Shown here: in pieces, positions 36,907-47,214 of the stretch
How the letters are laid out: each line of letters starts with the position of its first letter
Numbering within the stretch: position 1 is the stretch's first letter
Assembly: GCF_000427625.1 (NCBI RefSeq)
Contig: NZ_KE386569.1
Location: 1,914,591-1,978,590 of the forward strand
Direction: 5' to 3'
Origin: Methylobacter luteus IMV-B-3098
GTDB lineage: Bacteria > Pseudomonadota > Gammaproteobacteria > Methylococcales > Methylomonadaceae
Length of the DNA: 64,000 nt
Made by a program: the position numbers and the translations under genes
The notes under the pieces: generated by a model
Told to the model about the DNA's origin: nothing
Databases searched by the model: none
Seen by the model: only the letters and a program-made list of their open reading frames with translations

Positions 36907-37506
36907 ATGAAACAGTTACATCGGAAAGACCTGTTTGGCTGGTCGGTCTTTGATACAGAGCGCAACCTGGACTTCCATAGCGTGCTATGGGTGCGTGATG
37001 GCGGCAATGTCCTGATCGATCCCTTGCCCATGTCCGCACATGATCACAGTCATCTGCAAAGGCTGGGCGGCGCCAGCTTCATAGTCATCACCAATAGCGA
37101 CCACTGCCGCGATGCCGAGCATATTGCCAGTGAAACAGGCGCCATGCTCTGTGGCCCTGCTGCCGAAGAAGACACTTTCCCTCTTTCCTGTAACCGCTGG
37201 CTTTACGATAATGAAGAAGTCGTCCACGGTCTGATCGCTTATGAGCTTGACGGTTCTAAAACACCGGGAGAGCTTGCCCTGGTTTTGGAACATACTACAC
37301 TGATCACTGGCGATTTAATCCGTTGCCATATTGGCGGCGAATTATGTCTTCTGCCGGAAAACAAACTGGCGGATGTGGACAAGGCCATTCAATCGGTCAA
37401 ACGTCTGGCTGATTTACCAGGCATTAAAGCCGTATTGACCGGCGATGGCTGGCCGTTGTTTAATCATGGCGGTGAAGCGCTGCATCGTCTGGCCAGATCG
37501 CTCTAG
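36907..37506 (+). CDS. MBL-fold-like protein with degenerate metal site
   Basis: 199 residues with the beta-lactamase fold outline (VLIDPLPM, then FIVITNSDHCRDAEHI, ELALVLEHTTLITGDLI and VLTGDGWPLF). The usual HxHxDH is reduced to NSDHCRDA, keeping one Asp and one His, so two-metal hydrolase activity is doubtful. A related subgroup of hydrolase-like proteins shares this form. It follows the pterin dehydratase by 70 bases and precedes cti. Confidence 0.75.
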   Translation: MKQLHRKDLFGWSVFDTERNLDFHSVLWVRDGGNVLIDPLPMSAHDHSHLQRLGGASFIVITNSDHCRDAEHIASETGAMLCGPAAEEDTFPLSCNRWLYDNEEVVHGLIAYELDGSKTPGELALVLEHTTLITGDLIRCHIGGELCLLPENKLADVDKAIQSVKRLADLPGIKAVLTGDGWPLFNHGGEALHRLARSL

Positions 37507-37630
37507 ATATAAGTCCTTCTGGCAATACCGGTCCGATCCTTAGCCGGATCACGACAAGCGTTCCTGCATGGAACCAAATTAAGCGTTATAAACAACAGCC
37601 CCTGACAACGGAATTCAGTGTCCTATAATA

Positions 37631-40039
37631 ATGATTAGAATTGTTGGCTCAAAGTTATACACTCTTTTATTTTTTATTTTTATAAGCTGTTTTATCGGTG
37701 CATATAACACGATAAATTTTGCAAGCACGAGCAATACGGCAACCGCCAAACCGCAAACGCAGCCTGTCGACCTTAATCGGCAATTTCGCCCGGTTTCCTA
37801 TCATAACGATGTCAAACCCATTCTGGACTCGCGCTGCGTCGCTTGCCATTCCTGTTATGACTCGCCTTGCCAGCTTAAATTAAGCTCGTTTGAAGGCATA
37901 GACCGAGGCGCGAGCAAGAAGAGCGTTTATGACCATGAAAGAATAACCGCACAGGAGCCGTCCAGGCTGTACATTGATGAAACCACGACCGCAGGCTGGC
38001 GAAAGAAAGGTTTTTTCCCCGTTCTGAATGAACAGACCTCCTCACCCGAGGCCAACCTGAACAAATCGTTGATTGCAAAATTGTTGCAATTAAAGCGCGA
38101 CAATCCTTTGCCATCCAGCGGCAAATTACCAAATACCATAGAGCTTGATCTGGAACGTTCCTTACAATGTCCCAGCCTCGACGAGTTTGAAGAATACCGG
38201 CACGATCACCCGCTTTGGGGCATGCCCTACGGTTTGCCGCCGCTCACCCAGGATCAGGAAAATACGCTTTTAAGCTGGTTGCAGGCCGGGGCTAAAACCG
38301 ATATTCAGCCATCATTATCGGCTGCCGCAGCCACTGAAATTGAAAAATGGGAGCATTTCCTTAACGGCCCTTCATCAAAGCAGCAGTTGGTCGCCCGCTA
38401 TATCTATGAGCATCTGTATATCGGCGATTTACATTTTAAAGGTCACCCGGCTACTGAGTTTTACAAACTGGTCCGCTCCAAAACGCCTTCGGGTCAGACA
38501 GTCGAAGAACTGAAAAGCATCCGTCCATTTGACGATCCGGGCATCGAGCGGTTTTATTACCGGTTACGCCCCATTACCTCCACCATTGTCGATAAAGATC
38601 ATTTTGTTTATGAATTAAGTGACGGCAAAATGCAACGCTTGCAGGAACTGTTTCTCAAGCCGGAATTCACCGTAACAAAACTGCCGGGCTATGGCCCGCA
38701 GTCGGCCGCCAACCCGTTTAATACCTTCAGCGAACTGCCGGCCATCTCGCGCTATCAATTCCTGCTCGACGATGCGCAGTATTTTTTCTCCGGTTTCATT
38801 AAAGGCCCGGTTTGCCGGGGCCAGGCCGCGGTTAACGTTATCCGTGACCAGTTCTGGATAGCCTTCATTAAGCCTCAGAACGACTTTATGCAGGAAAGCA
38901 CTGAATTCCTGGCTGCAAACAATCACTACCTGCGCATGCCTGCTTCCGAAGGCGAAAAAATCGGCTTAATTTCGTGGCTCGACGTTAATAAACTGCAGCA
39001 GCAATATGTCGATAAAAAAGAAACTTTCATTCATAAAGCCCTGTTAAGGCATCATGATGTCGATTTCAATCTGATATGGGATGGCGACGGCCATAATGAC
39101 AACGCCTTGTTGACGGTCTTTCGGCATTTTGACAATGCCACAGTGGTGAAAGGCCTGGTGGGCAAGACGCCGCTGACAGCCTGGGTCGTCGATTACCCTT
39201 TATTCGAACGTATTCATTACCTGCTTGTGGCCGGTTTTAATGTCTACGGCACGGCCGGCCATCAGGTGACTACACGTTTATACATGGATTCGTTACGCAT
39301 GGAGGCTGAAAATAACTTTCTCCGGTTTATTCCGGTGCAACATCGAAAAGCGATGCGCGATTCCTGGTATCAAGGCATTGATGCCAAACTGTTCGGTTTC
39401 TTCGACAAACCCTTGTATGGCATCGACAAGGAAACGGCTATCAGCTATCAGACCAGCGACTATAAAAAGGAATTTTTTGAACGGACCCAGCAGCGTCTGG
39501 GTCCTGCAGGCGGAGAACCTGATTTGATCAATCGCTGCCTGAAAGAACCGTGCATCAGAGCGAACAGTTCTCCCGATCAGCAGCAGGCAGATGGCATGAT
39601 GCGGCAATTAGCCGATCTCAAAGGATATGAAATCGAAGCCTTGCCTGAAGTATCGTTTCTGCGTATAAAAACGGCCGATCCTGAAAAAGACCTCGTCTAC
39701 ACACTGATCCGCAATCAAAAACTATCGAACGTTTCCTTTATCTTCGCGGAAAATCTGAGGCGACAGCCTGAGCAGGATACGCTGACCGTTGTGCCAGGGT
39801 TTCTCGGCAGTTATCCGAATATATTTTTGAGCGTATTAATACAGCAGGTCCCGGAATTTATTGAACACCTGAAACATGCTAGGACCGGTGCAGAGAAAGA
39901 CTTGTTTTACAACCGTTATGGTATTCGTCGCAATAATCCGCAAATATGGCAATATTATGATTGGTTTAATCAAAAATACCTGCATGAACAGCCTGGAACA
40001 GCCGGTTTTTTCGATATGAACCGCTATGAAAATTTGTAA
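37631..40039 (+). CDS. cti: Fatty acid cis-trans isomerase
   Basis: 802 residues with an N-terminal signal segment (LYTLLFFIFISCFIGAY). It converts cis to trans unsaturated fatty acids in the membrane from the periplasmic side, stiffening it under solvent or heat stress. The cytochrome-type heme site CVACHSCYDSPC is near 74-85, as in Pseudomonas Cti. The rest matches the isomerase domain (DHPLWGMPYGLPPLTQDQ, then AGAKTD). It stands alone with its own start ATG. Confidence 0.92.
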   Translation: MIRIVGSKLYTLLFFIFISCFIGAYNTINFASTSNTATAKPQTQPVDLNRQFRPVSYHNDVKPILDSRCVACHSCYDSPCQLKLSSFEGIDRGASKKSVYDHERITAQEPSRLYIDETTTAGWRKKGFFPVLNEQTSSPEANLNKSLIAKLLQLKRDNPLPSSGKLPNTIELDLERSLQCPSLDEFEEYRHDHPLWGMPYGLPPLTQDQENTLLSWLQAGAKTDIQPSLSAAAATEIEKWEHFLNGPSSKQQLVARYIYEHLYIGDLHFKGHPATEFYKLVRSKTPSGQTVEELKSIRPFDDPGIERFYYRLRPITSTIVDKDHFVYELSDGKMQRLQELFLKPEFTVTKLPGYGPQSAANPFNTFSELPAISRYQFLLDDAQYFFSGFIKGPVCRGQAAVNVIRDQFWIAFIKPQNDFMQESTEFLAANNHYLRMPASEGEKIGLISWLDVNKLQQQYVDKKETFIHKALLRHHDVDFNLIWDGDGHNDNALLTVFRHFDNATVVKGLVGKTPLTAWVVDYPLFERIHYLLVAGFNVYGTAGHQVTTRLYMDSLRMEAENNFLRFIPVQHRKAMRDSWYQGIDAKLFGFFDKPLYGIDKETAISYQTSDYKKEFFERTQQRLGPAGGEPDLINRCLKEPCIRANSSPDQQQADGMMRQLADLKGYEIEALPEVSFLRIKTADPEKDLVYTLIRNQKLSNVSFIFAENLRRQPEQDTLTVVPGFLGSYPNIFLSVLIQQVPEFIEHLKHARTGAEKDLFYNRYGIRRNNPQIWQYYDWFNQKYLHEQPGTAGFFDMNRYENL

Positions 40040-40162
40040 TCTTAAAGAACCGACAAGCTGATCTCCCCTTATCCTTAGTGCCAGATGCACCCGGCTAAGT
40101 TGAACTTTCTAAAGTATCAGCCTGTCCTTGATGAAAATTGCTCAGTACTAGGTAATTAGGAC

Positions 40163-40471
40163 ATGAAAATAGTTAATTTGCGCAGGGGCTCACGACGCTC
40201 ATTTATGGATCGACGCAAAACTGAAAGACGCGTCTGCCCATACGAATTCGGTTCGCAGGAATGGGTGGAACATATACAGAAAAATTACCTGGCATGGCCA
40301 AAGTCTGATCGCCGAAAAATGGAAAGGCGCACCGAAGACCGCCGAGTGCTGGATCGAAGGCAACAGCAGCTTCCAGACCGGAGCCGCTACGAAAAGAAAC
40401 ACCCGTGGCTCGTGCTTGCTCCGGAGGAAAGAGAACTGATTAAAGCCTTATACCTAAACGACGAAGAGTAG
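40163..40471 (+). CDS. Small Arg-rich protein with DRR repeats
   Basis: 102 residues and very basic in the first 75, with repeated RRxxDRR and ERR blocks (DRRKTERR, then SDRRKMERRTEDRRVLDRR). The end is acidic (EERELIKALYLNDEE). TAGGAC before the ATG serves as ribosome site. Similar small proteins of unknown role occur next to c-di-GMP or stress genes in gammaproteobacteria. It may bind RNA or membranes; this is inferred only from charge. Confidence 0.7.
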   Translation: MKIVNLRRGSRRSFMDRRKTERRVCPYEFGSQEWVEHIQKNYLAWPKSDRRKMERRTEDRRVLDRRQQQLPDRSRYEKKHPWLVLAPEERELIKALYLNDEE

Positions 40472-40783
40472 CTGGTTTATAGGAGAAAAGTCTTGCCCTC
40501 TTCAACAAAGACTATAAGCTGTTAAGTCAAATCGGCTGTCTTTTACTAGGGATCCTGATTTTAGTTGAAATGTAAACGAACTACTGTAAAGACTTGCACA
40601 TTAATCATTTATTTCTTGTATAAATAACCACTACCATGAATTTGCAGCATTTTTTCATGACATAAGTTGAACCATAAAACCTCCCGTTCAGCTTAAATTA
40701 ATTGTGCCGATGGAGATAATGCGTGAATACATGGTCTATATTGATGTCGTATTGATAACATAACAAACCATGTGGGGGTTGTG
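40472..40783 (+). promoter_or_regulatory. 310-base leader of the prkA operon
   Basis: No gene is visible. It must contain the promoter of prkA-yeaH-spoVR. I looked for a sigma-54 pair (TGGC...TTGC) and did not find a convincing one. ATGTGGGGGTTGTG precedes the prkA ATG, giving a strong ribosome site. Confidence 0.4.
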
Positions 40784-42706
40784 ATGAGCATATTTGAACG
40801 CTACACGTCCAAGTTTGAAGAATTGAAGGAAGAAGAATTAACGCTTCCTGAATACCTGGATCTCTGTAAAAAAGATCCGTTAACTTATGCGAGCCCTGCT
40901 GAGCGTATGCTGGCGGCTATTGGCGAGCCGGAACTGCTCGATACGCATAACGATCCCAGGCTCAGCCGGATTTTTTCCAACAAAGTCATAAAAATTTATC
41001 CCGCATTTCGCGAATTTTATGGCATGGAAGATGTCATCGAGCAAATAGTCTCTTTCTTCAGGCATGCAGCCCAGGGCCTGGAAGAAAAGAAACAGATCCT
41101 TTATTTGCTCGGCCCGGTCGGCGGTGGTAAATCATCACTGGCTGAACGGCTTAAAGCGCTGATGGAAAAAACACCTTTCTATGCCATTAAAGGCTCTCCT
41201 GTGTTCGAATCGCCATTGGGTCTTTTCAATATTGATGAAGATGGCGATATTCTTGAAAAAGATTACGGCATCCCCAGACGCTACCTCAACACAATCATGT
41301 CGCCTTGGGCAACCAAACGGCTGCATGAATTCAATGGCGATATACGCCAATTCAGAGTCGTACGCATTCGACCTTCCATCCTGAGACAAATTGCCGTCGC
41401 CAAAACCGAACCGGGCGATGAAAACAATCAGGATATTTCATCACTGGTGGGCAAAGTCGACATTCGTAAACTGGAAAAATACTCACAGGACGATCCCGAT
41501 GCCTACAGCTATTCCGGCGGCCTGTGCCGGGCCAATCAGGGCTTGCTTGAATTCGTTGAGATGTTCAAGGCGCCCATCAAGGTTCTGCATCCGCTGCTGA
41601 CTGCAACGCAGGAAGGCAACTACAAAGGCACGGAAGGTTTTCCGGCGATACCATTCCAGGGCATCATTCTCGCGCACTCGAACGAATCGGAATGGCTGGC
41701 ATTCAGAAACAACAAAAACAATGAGGCGTTTCTCGACCGCATTTATATTGTCAAAGTGCCTTATTGCCTGCGTGTCTCGGAAGAAATGAAAATTTACGAC
41801 AAACTGCTGGAAAACAGCTCATTGCATAATGCGCCGTGTGCGCCCGGCACTTTGCAAATGATGGCGCAGTTTGCGGTGTTATCGCGATTGAAAGAACCTG
41901 AAAACTCCAACATCTTCTCCAAGATGAGGGTTTACAATGGCGAGAATCTGAAAGATACCGATCCTCATGCCAAGTCCTATCAGGAATACCGCGATTATGC
42001 CGGTGTCGATGAAGGCATGACCGGCCTGTCCACGCGTTTTGCATTCAAGATCCTGTCGAAGGTATTCAACTTCGATAACACTGAAGTTGCAGCCAACCCG
42101 GTTCATCTCTTGTATGTCATCGAACAACAGATCGAACGTGAACAGTTTCCGGTGGATGTTGAAGAAAAATATCTATCCTATCTTAAAGGTTACCTGACAC
42201 AGAAATATATAGAATTCATCGGCAAGGAAATCCAAACCGCTTATCTGCAATCCTATTCGGAATACGGGCAAAACATCTTCGACCGGTATGTGACTTATGC
42301 CGACTACTGGATACAGGACACCAACTACCGCGATCCCGATACCGGCGAGATGTTTGATCGAAGCGCCTTGAATGACGAGTTGGAAAAAATCGAGAAACCT
42401 GCCGGCATCAGTAATCCCAAAGATTTCCGCAATGAAATTGTGAACTTTGTACTACGGGCGCGTGCCAAACATGGCGGCAAGAATCCGGCCTGGACCAGTT
42501 ATGAAAAGCTGCGCACGGTGATCGAAAAGAAAATGTTTTCGACCACTGAAGATCTGCTGCCGGTAATTTCATTCAATGCCAAGGCATCGCCTGAAGATCA
42601 GAAAAAACATGAGGAGTTTATTGATCGCATGGTTGAAAAAGGTTATACAGAGAAGCAGGTACGGTTACTCAGCGAATGGTATTTAAGAGTACGTAAATCG
42701 TCTTGA
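40784..42706 (+). CDS. prkA: PrkA-type serine protein kinase (YeaG)
   Basis: 640 residues from ATG 40784, where GGGGG provides the ribosome site; the upstream GTG at 40772 does not have one. It has a AAA-type P-loop, LLGPVGGGKSSLAERL near 105-120, and the C-terminal PrkA kinase domain. YeaG works with YeaH and SpoVR in starvation and nitrogen stress. It is the first gene of a three-gene operon, 17 bases before yeaH. Confidence 0.94.
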   Translation: MSIFERYTSKFEELKEEELTLPEYLDLCKKDPLTYASPAERMLAAIGEPELLDTHNDPRLSRIFSNKVIKIYPAFREFYGMEDVIEQIVSFFRHAAQGLEEKKQILYLLGPVGGGKSSLAERLKALMEKTPFYAIKGSPVFESPLGLFNIDEDGDILEKDYGIPRRYLNTIMSPWATKRLHEFNGDIRQFRVVRIRPSILRQIAVAKTEPGDENNQDISSLVGKVDIRKLEKYSQDDPDAYSYSGGLCRANQGLLEFVEMFKAPIKVLHPLLTATQEGNYKGTEGFPAIPFQGIILAHSNESEWLAFRNNKNNEAFLDRIYIVKVPYCLRVSEEMKIYDKLLENSSLHNAPCAPGTLQMMAQFAVLSRLKEPENSNIFSKMRVYNGENLKDTDPHAKSYQEYRDYAGVDEGMTGLSTRFAFKILSKVFNFDNTEVAANPVHLLYVIEQQIEREQFPVDVEEKYLSYLKGYLTQKYIEFIGKEIQTAYLQSYSEYGQNIFDRYVTYADYWIQDTNYRDPDTGEMFDRSALNDELEKIEKPAGISNPKDFRNEIVNFVLRARAKHGGKNPAWTSYEKLRTVIEKKMFSTTEDLLPVISFNAKASPEDQKKHEEFIDRMVEKGYTEKQVRLLSEWYLRVRKSS

Positions 42707-42723
42707 AACTTGAGGAGAAATTT

Positions 42724-43983
42724 GTGACTCGAATTGTAGATAGACGCCTGAACGGAAAGAATAAGAGTGCCGTTAACCGACAGAAATTTATTCGCCGTTT
42801 TCGCACCCAGATTAAAAAAGCGGTTGCCGACGCTGTAACCGAACGTAGCGTGACCGATCTGGATAAAGGTGAAAAGGTTTCTATCCCTGCAAGAGATACC
42901 TCGGAACCTTTCTTCCACCACGGCCAGGGCGGTTATCGCGAAATCATTCATCCAGGGAACAAGGAATTTCGTAAAGGCGACAAAATCGAACGCCCCGAAG
43001 GCGGAACCGGACAAGGCAGTCAAGCCTCTGATACCGGTGAAGGCCTGGATGAATTCGTCTTTGAACTGACCCGTGAAGAATTCATGCAATTCTTCTTTGA
43101 AGATCTTGAATTGCCTAACCTGGTCAAGACCAAACTGGCGACCATCCACGAAACCAAAAAAGTGCGGGCTGGCCATACTAGCGAAGGTAATCCGACTAAT
43201 ATCAATGTTATCCGTTCATTACGAGGGGCATTGGGCCGACGTATCGCTATGCGCGCGCCTCATATTAAGAGAATTGCGGAAGCCGAAGCAGAACTTGAGA
43301 ATTTACTCAAACGCCACAACGAAACCGATGCTGTGGTTATTGCACTGCATGAGGAAATCAAGCGGCTCAAGAAAAAAGTCGAGCAGATTCCCTTTATCGA
43401 CACTTTTGATTTGCGTTATGACAACCGCATAGACAAGCCTAAACCGACTACGCAAGCGGTCATGTTCTGCGTTATGGATGTCTCGGGCTCCATGGGGCCT
43501 GAGGAAAAAGACATGGCAAAACGATTCTTCATGCTGCTGTATCTCTTTCTGACCCGAACTTATGAAAAAATCCAGGTTGTCTTTATTTCCCATCACACCG
43601 AAGCCAGTGAAGTAGATGAGGAAACCTTTTTTTATTCAAGGGAAACCGGGGGCACGGTGGTATCCAGCGCACTCAATTTGATGAGCAAGATTATTCAGGA
43701 GCGTTTCCCGACCTCCGAATGGAATATTTATGCCGCGCAAGCCTCGGACGGTGACAACTGGGATAACGATTCAAAAGACTGCACACGAATCCTATCCGAG
43801 CAAATCATGCCTTATATGCAATATTACGCCTACATCGAAATCACCGAGGATAGGCATCAGAACCTCTGGCATGAGTATCTGACTCTGAAAAGCAAATGGA
43901 GCAACTTTGCCATGCAGCGCATTGCAGGGGTCGCCGATATTTATCCCGTATTCCGCAAACTTTTTGAGAAGCAAAGCTCATGA
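42724..43983 (+). CDS. yeaH: YeaH/YhbH family protein (VWA-like)
   Basis: 419 residues from GTG 42724, behind TGAGGAGAAATT; the TTG at 42703 would fall inside prkA. The C-terminal half is a von Willebrand A-like domain with the metal-site motif MDVSGSMGPEE near 240-250 and a later TGGTVVSSAL. The N-terminal part is basic (MTRIVDRRLNGKNKSAVNRQ). The stop codon overlaps the spoVR ATG (ATGA). It is the middle gene of the stress operon. Confidence 0.93.
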   Translation: MTRIVDRRLNGKNKSAVNRQKFIRRFRTQIKKAVADAVTERSVTDLDKGEKVSIPARDTSEPFFHHGQGGYREIIHPGNKEFRKGDKIERPEGGTGQGSQASDTGEGLDEFVFELTREEFMQFFFEDLELPNLVKTKLATIHETKKVRAGHTSEGNPTNINVIRSLRGALGRRIAMRAPHIKRIAEAEAELENLLKRHNETDAVVIALHEEIKRLKKKVEQIPFIDTFDLRYDNRIDKPKPTTQAVMFCVMDVSGSMGPEEKDMAKRFFMLLYLFLTRTYEKIQVVFISHHTEASEVDEETFFYSRETGGTVVSSALNLMSKIIQERFPTSEWNIYAAQASDGDNWDNDSKDCTRILSEQIMPYMQYYAYIEITEDRHQNLWHEYLTLKSKWSNFAMQRIAGVADIYPVFRKLFEKQSS

Positions 43984-45476
43984 GCAGAAAACCGCTATCA
44001 GAGACATCGGAATGGACATTTGAGCTGATAGAAAAATATCACGCAGAAATAGCCCGTATTGCCAATAATTTCGGATTGGACACCTACCCGATTCAACTGG
44101 AAATCATTACAGCCGAACAAATGATGGATGCCTATGCCTCCGTCGGTATGCCCATCGGTTACAGTCACTGGTCGTTCGGCAAGGAATTCGTTAAAAACGA
44201 AAAACGTTACAAAAGAGGCCAGATGGGATTGGCTTATGAAATCGTGATCAATTCCAATCCCTGCATCGCTTATTTAATGGAAGAAAACAGCATGACCATG
44301 CAGGCATTAGTTATCGCGCATGCCGCTTATGGACATAACTCCTTTTTCAAGAAGAACTATTTATTCACGACCTGGACCAGTGCGGATTCCATTATCGACT
44401 ATCTGCTGTTTGCCAAAAGCTATATCGCGGACTGCGAGGAACGCTATGGCGAAGAACAGGTTGAGGCCATTCTCGACTCTTGCCATGCCTTGAAAAGCTT
44501 TGGCGTAGACCGATATAAACGTCCATCCAAATTGTCCCTACAGGAAGAACAAGCCCGGCAGCGAGATCGAGAAGCCTACCTGCAATCTCAGGTTAATGAG
44601 TTATGGCGTACCATACCCACTAAGGAAACGCCGCGCAGCGACACAGAGGAAGAAGTCCGCTTCCCCGAAGAGCCTCAGGAGAATATCCTTTACTTCATCG
44701 AAAAAAATGCCCCGTTCCTGGAACCCTGGCAACGTGAAATCATCCGCATCGTACGCAAAATTTCCCAGTATTTTTATCCCCAACGACAAACGCAGGTAAT
44801 GAATGAAGGCTGGGCCACCTTTTGGCATTATACGATTCTGAATCAGCTTTATGATGAAGGCTTGGTAACGGATGGTTTTATGATTGAATTTCTGCAATCA
44901 CATACCAACGTAGTTTACCAGCCACCCTTCGACAGCAAGTACTACTCTGGCATTAATCCCTACGCGCTGGGCTTTGCAATGATGAGCGATATCCGCAGAA
45001 TCTGTGAAAACCCGACACCTGAAGATAAACACTGGTTTCCGGAAATAGCCGGCAGCGACTGGAATAAGACTCTGCATTTCGCTATGCAGAATTTTAAAGA
45101 TGAAAGTTTTATCAGCCAGTATTTATCCCCCAAAGTCATTCGGGACCTCAAACTGTTTTCTATCCTTGATGACTACAGGGAAAGAGAAATCGCGGTGACC
45201 TCGATCCATGATGAACAAGGCTACCAATATATCCGCCAGGCATTGTCGGAACAATACAACCTGGGCAGCAACGAACCCAATATCCAGGTTTACCACGTCG
45301 ATCGTAAAGGCGACCGTTCATTGACTTTACGTCACACCCAATATCACCGTTTGCCGTTAGCCAAAAGTGCAGATGAAGTGCTAAAACACGTCGCCAGACT
45401 TTGGGGATTTGATGTCCGGCTTGAAACGCTTTCCGAGGATGGATCGGTGCTTACTACATTTGAATGTCCTCTTTAA
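43980..45476 (+). CDS. SpoVR family protein (YcgB)
   Basis: 498 residues, the usual size. The family core includes HAAYGHNSFFKKNYLF and a stretch with NEGWATFWHY near 275, a zinc-protease-like pattern (H and E residues), though no enzyme activity is proved. The first residues overlap yeaH. Third and last gene of the prkA operon. Confidence 0.93.
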   Translation: MSRKPLSETSEWTFELIEKYHAEIARIANNFGLDTYPIQLEIITAEQMMDAYASVGMPIGYSHWSFGKEFVKNEKRYKRGQMGLAYEIVINSNPCIAYLMEENSMTMQALVIAHAAYGHNSFFKKNYLFTTWTSADSIIDYLLFAKSYIADCEERYGEEQVEAILDSCHALKSFGVDRYKRPSKLSLQEEQARQRDREAYLQSQVNELWRTIPTKETPRSDTEEEVRFPEEPQENILYFIEKNAPFLEPWQREIIRIVRKISQYFYPQRQTQVMNEGWATFWHYTILNQLYDEGLVTDGFMIEFLQSHTNVVYQPPFDSKYYSGINPYALGFAMMSDIRRICENPTPEDKHWFPEIAGSDWNKTLHFAMQNFKDESFISQYLSPKVIRDLKLFSILDDYREREIAVTSIHDEQGYQYIRQALSEQYNLGSNEPNIQVYHVDRKGDRSLTLRHTQYHRLPLAKSADEVLKHVARLWGFDVRLETLSEDGSVLTTFECPL

Positions 45477-45497
45477 CCTCAGTTCGGCTTAAGCCTT

Positions 45498-45666
45498 ATG
45501 AAGAAATTGTAGTAAATTGACTCAATGCTCGCGTAGTGCGAATTCACTTTTGCCCCCTGGGTATTCTCACTGCAACTGCATGTTAATGTCCCCTTCTCTC
45601 GCGCTCGGGCGCCTTGGATCGAATACCCCTATTGGGCACAAGTGAATTCGATCCTACAACTTCATT
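45498..45666. repeat. Inverted-repeat element downstream of spoVR
   Basis: A left arm starting ATGAAGAAATTGTAG and continuing CGAATTCACTTTTGCCC to GGGTATTC (up to about 45565) is the imperfect reverse complement of a right arm from GAATACCCC (45621) through CACAAGTGAATTCG to CTACAACTTCAT (45665). The total is about 170 bases with a GC-rich centre. The long arms suggest a MITE or a REP-like element. No gene lies inside. Confidence 0.65.
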
Positions 45667-45894
45667 TATAACCAAAACCCGCTCTCTTTTCTTATCCCGA
45701 ACTCAAGTTGATCTTTAGCTTAATTTAGCCTTGCCATGTATCAACCTTGACCTGTCAATGTAATCACCGGTGATTCTGAACACATTTGTCGTCACATACC
45801 GTAACAACCTGGATCAACCCAGAACATTTCAGTTCTCGAGCAAAGGAAACCGCAGCCATTTAGTTGATAATAAGCCTGCGAAGTGAGCGCATTG

Positions 45895-45937
45895 TGAAAA
45901 AGGGCTTTAGCCCGCATTGTCACGACTAAAGCCCTTA
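45895..45937 (-). terminator. Strong terminator after the FapF-like gene
   Basis: AAGGGCTTTAG (45900-45910) pairs perfectly with CTAAAGCCCTT (45926-45936), followed on the minus strand by TTTTTC. It lies 17 bases after the stop at 45954 and ends the leftward Fap-like unit. Confidence 0.88.
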
Positions 45938-45953
45938 TGAGTTTTATAAAGAT

Positions 45954-47207
45954 CTATTGTGGTTTAACAGGTACATCAAACCTGAATGGAATGGTTACGT
46001 TAAGGAAATAATCGGGTGAGTCCTCTGTCAACCCAACACCGCCCAAAACAGAGAAAAATAAACTGCGGCCAATGGTCGATGACGCACCCGCAGTAAAGAC
46101 GCTTGCCACGCCGTCGCTACCGGGTACTTCAACATTATTAACCTTGGTCTCTTGAATAAATGACTGTTGTAAACCGACATTTAAAGATGTCTGTGGACTG
46201 GCGGCCAATATTGCGGAGATATTGAAGTCGACTTGATCACCTGGCTCTATGCCATCTTCCTCTAAAGTTGTTTTATAGGCGACTGTTCCGGTAAAAGCCA
46301 ACGGATCCTGACGTTTTAAAAACGTCAATGATCCAATGAAATCGTTAAATCCGATTCCCGTTGCAATATTGTCCTGAACCATATTGCCACTTGCCGAATC
46401 CCATGTAAATCGGGCTATCACATCCGGAAGCCAATCGCTTTCATGCATCAAGGTTTTGGCAATGCCGACACTGACATCGCCGAATGTTTCAGTATTACTT
46501 CTTGTCTCACTAGGAAATGCTCCCAGTGCTGAAGTGGTGACAGATTGATCGATAAATCGACTAGGAACGCGTACTTCAAACTGAGATTCAAAAGGCAGGC
46601 CAAACAGTAAATTTGCACCGGCATCGATTTCATCCCGGCTGACGCGTTGACTTCCTACCAGAAATCCTCCTGTAGCGTTCGCCACCAAAACAGGTGTTTC
46701 GGATTCTCTTCTTATATAAGTAGCGAATGGCTGAACTTCTGCCTGACCAAAGGGCAAAAGCAAAGCACCGGTTTGAACTAATGTACGTTCTAGTGCGCGT
46801 TGAGCCGCATCTTCATCGATTTCAAAACTACCGGGTGCCGAACTGGCTTGTTGTGTCTTGACCGGTGCCTTTTGAACTTGCGCCTGATTAGCAGGCGACT
46901 TTGCCAAGATGGCAGGACTGCTGGCACCAGGATACCGACCGGCCTCAGGGGCTGTGGCACGTTGTTCCAAAAGTTGTACCCTGCGCTGAAGATCAGCAAT
47001 TACCTGATCCCTTTCAGCAATTTTTTGTATCAGTGTATTTTGTAAGCTTGATTCCGATATTTCATCTACTGTTTTCCCTGACGCATAACTCCAACTCGAT
47101 ACCAGCATTCCTGTGCCAATCATCAAGATAAGTCCTGGTGAAATTCTCCAGGGTGGAAAGGAACATTTCGACGCATTTATTCGATTATTATTATTTTTTA
47201 CGGCCAT
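45954..47207 (-). CDS. FapF-like outer-membrane secretion barrel with N-terminal coiled coil
   Basis: 417 residues. A signal segment lies at about 23-43 (PGLILMIGTGMLVSSWSYA). A short coiled coil follows at about 50-86 (TLIQKIAERDQVIADLQRRV), then a Pro/Ala/Gln linker, a helical plug (QRALERTLVQTGALLLPFG) and a long beta-rich barrel to the C-terminus. This order matches FapF, the trimeric pore that exports functional amyloid in Pseudomonas. It lies 7 bases after the C39 peptidase gene, as a FapD-FapF pair. The match is by architecture, not confirmed by search. Confidence 0.7.
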   Translation of the reverse strand: MAVKNNNNRINASKCSFPPWRISPGLILMIGTGMLVSSWSYASGKTVDEISESSLQNTLIQKIAERDQVIADLQRRVQLLEQRATAPEAGRYPGASSPAILAKSPANQAQVQKAPVKTQQASSAPGSFEIDEDAAQRALERTLVQTGALLLPFGQAEVQPFATYIRRESETPVLVANATGGFLVGSQRVSRDEIDAGANLLFGLPFESQFEVRVPSRFIDQSVTTSALGAFPSETRSNTETFGDVSVGIAKTLMHESDWLPDVIARFTWDSASGNMVQDNIATGIGFNDFIGSLTFLKRQDPLAFTGTVAYKTTLEEDGIEPGDQVDFNISAILAASPQTSLNVGLQQSFIQETKVNNVEVPGSDGVASVFTAGASSTIGRSLFFSVLGGVGLTEDSPDYFLNVTIPFRFDVPVKPQ

Positions 47208-47214
47208 AACTTAC

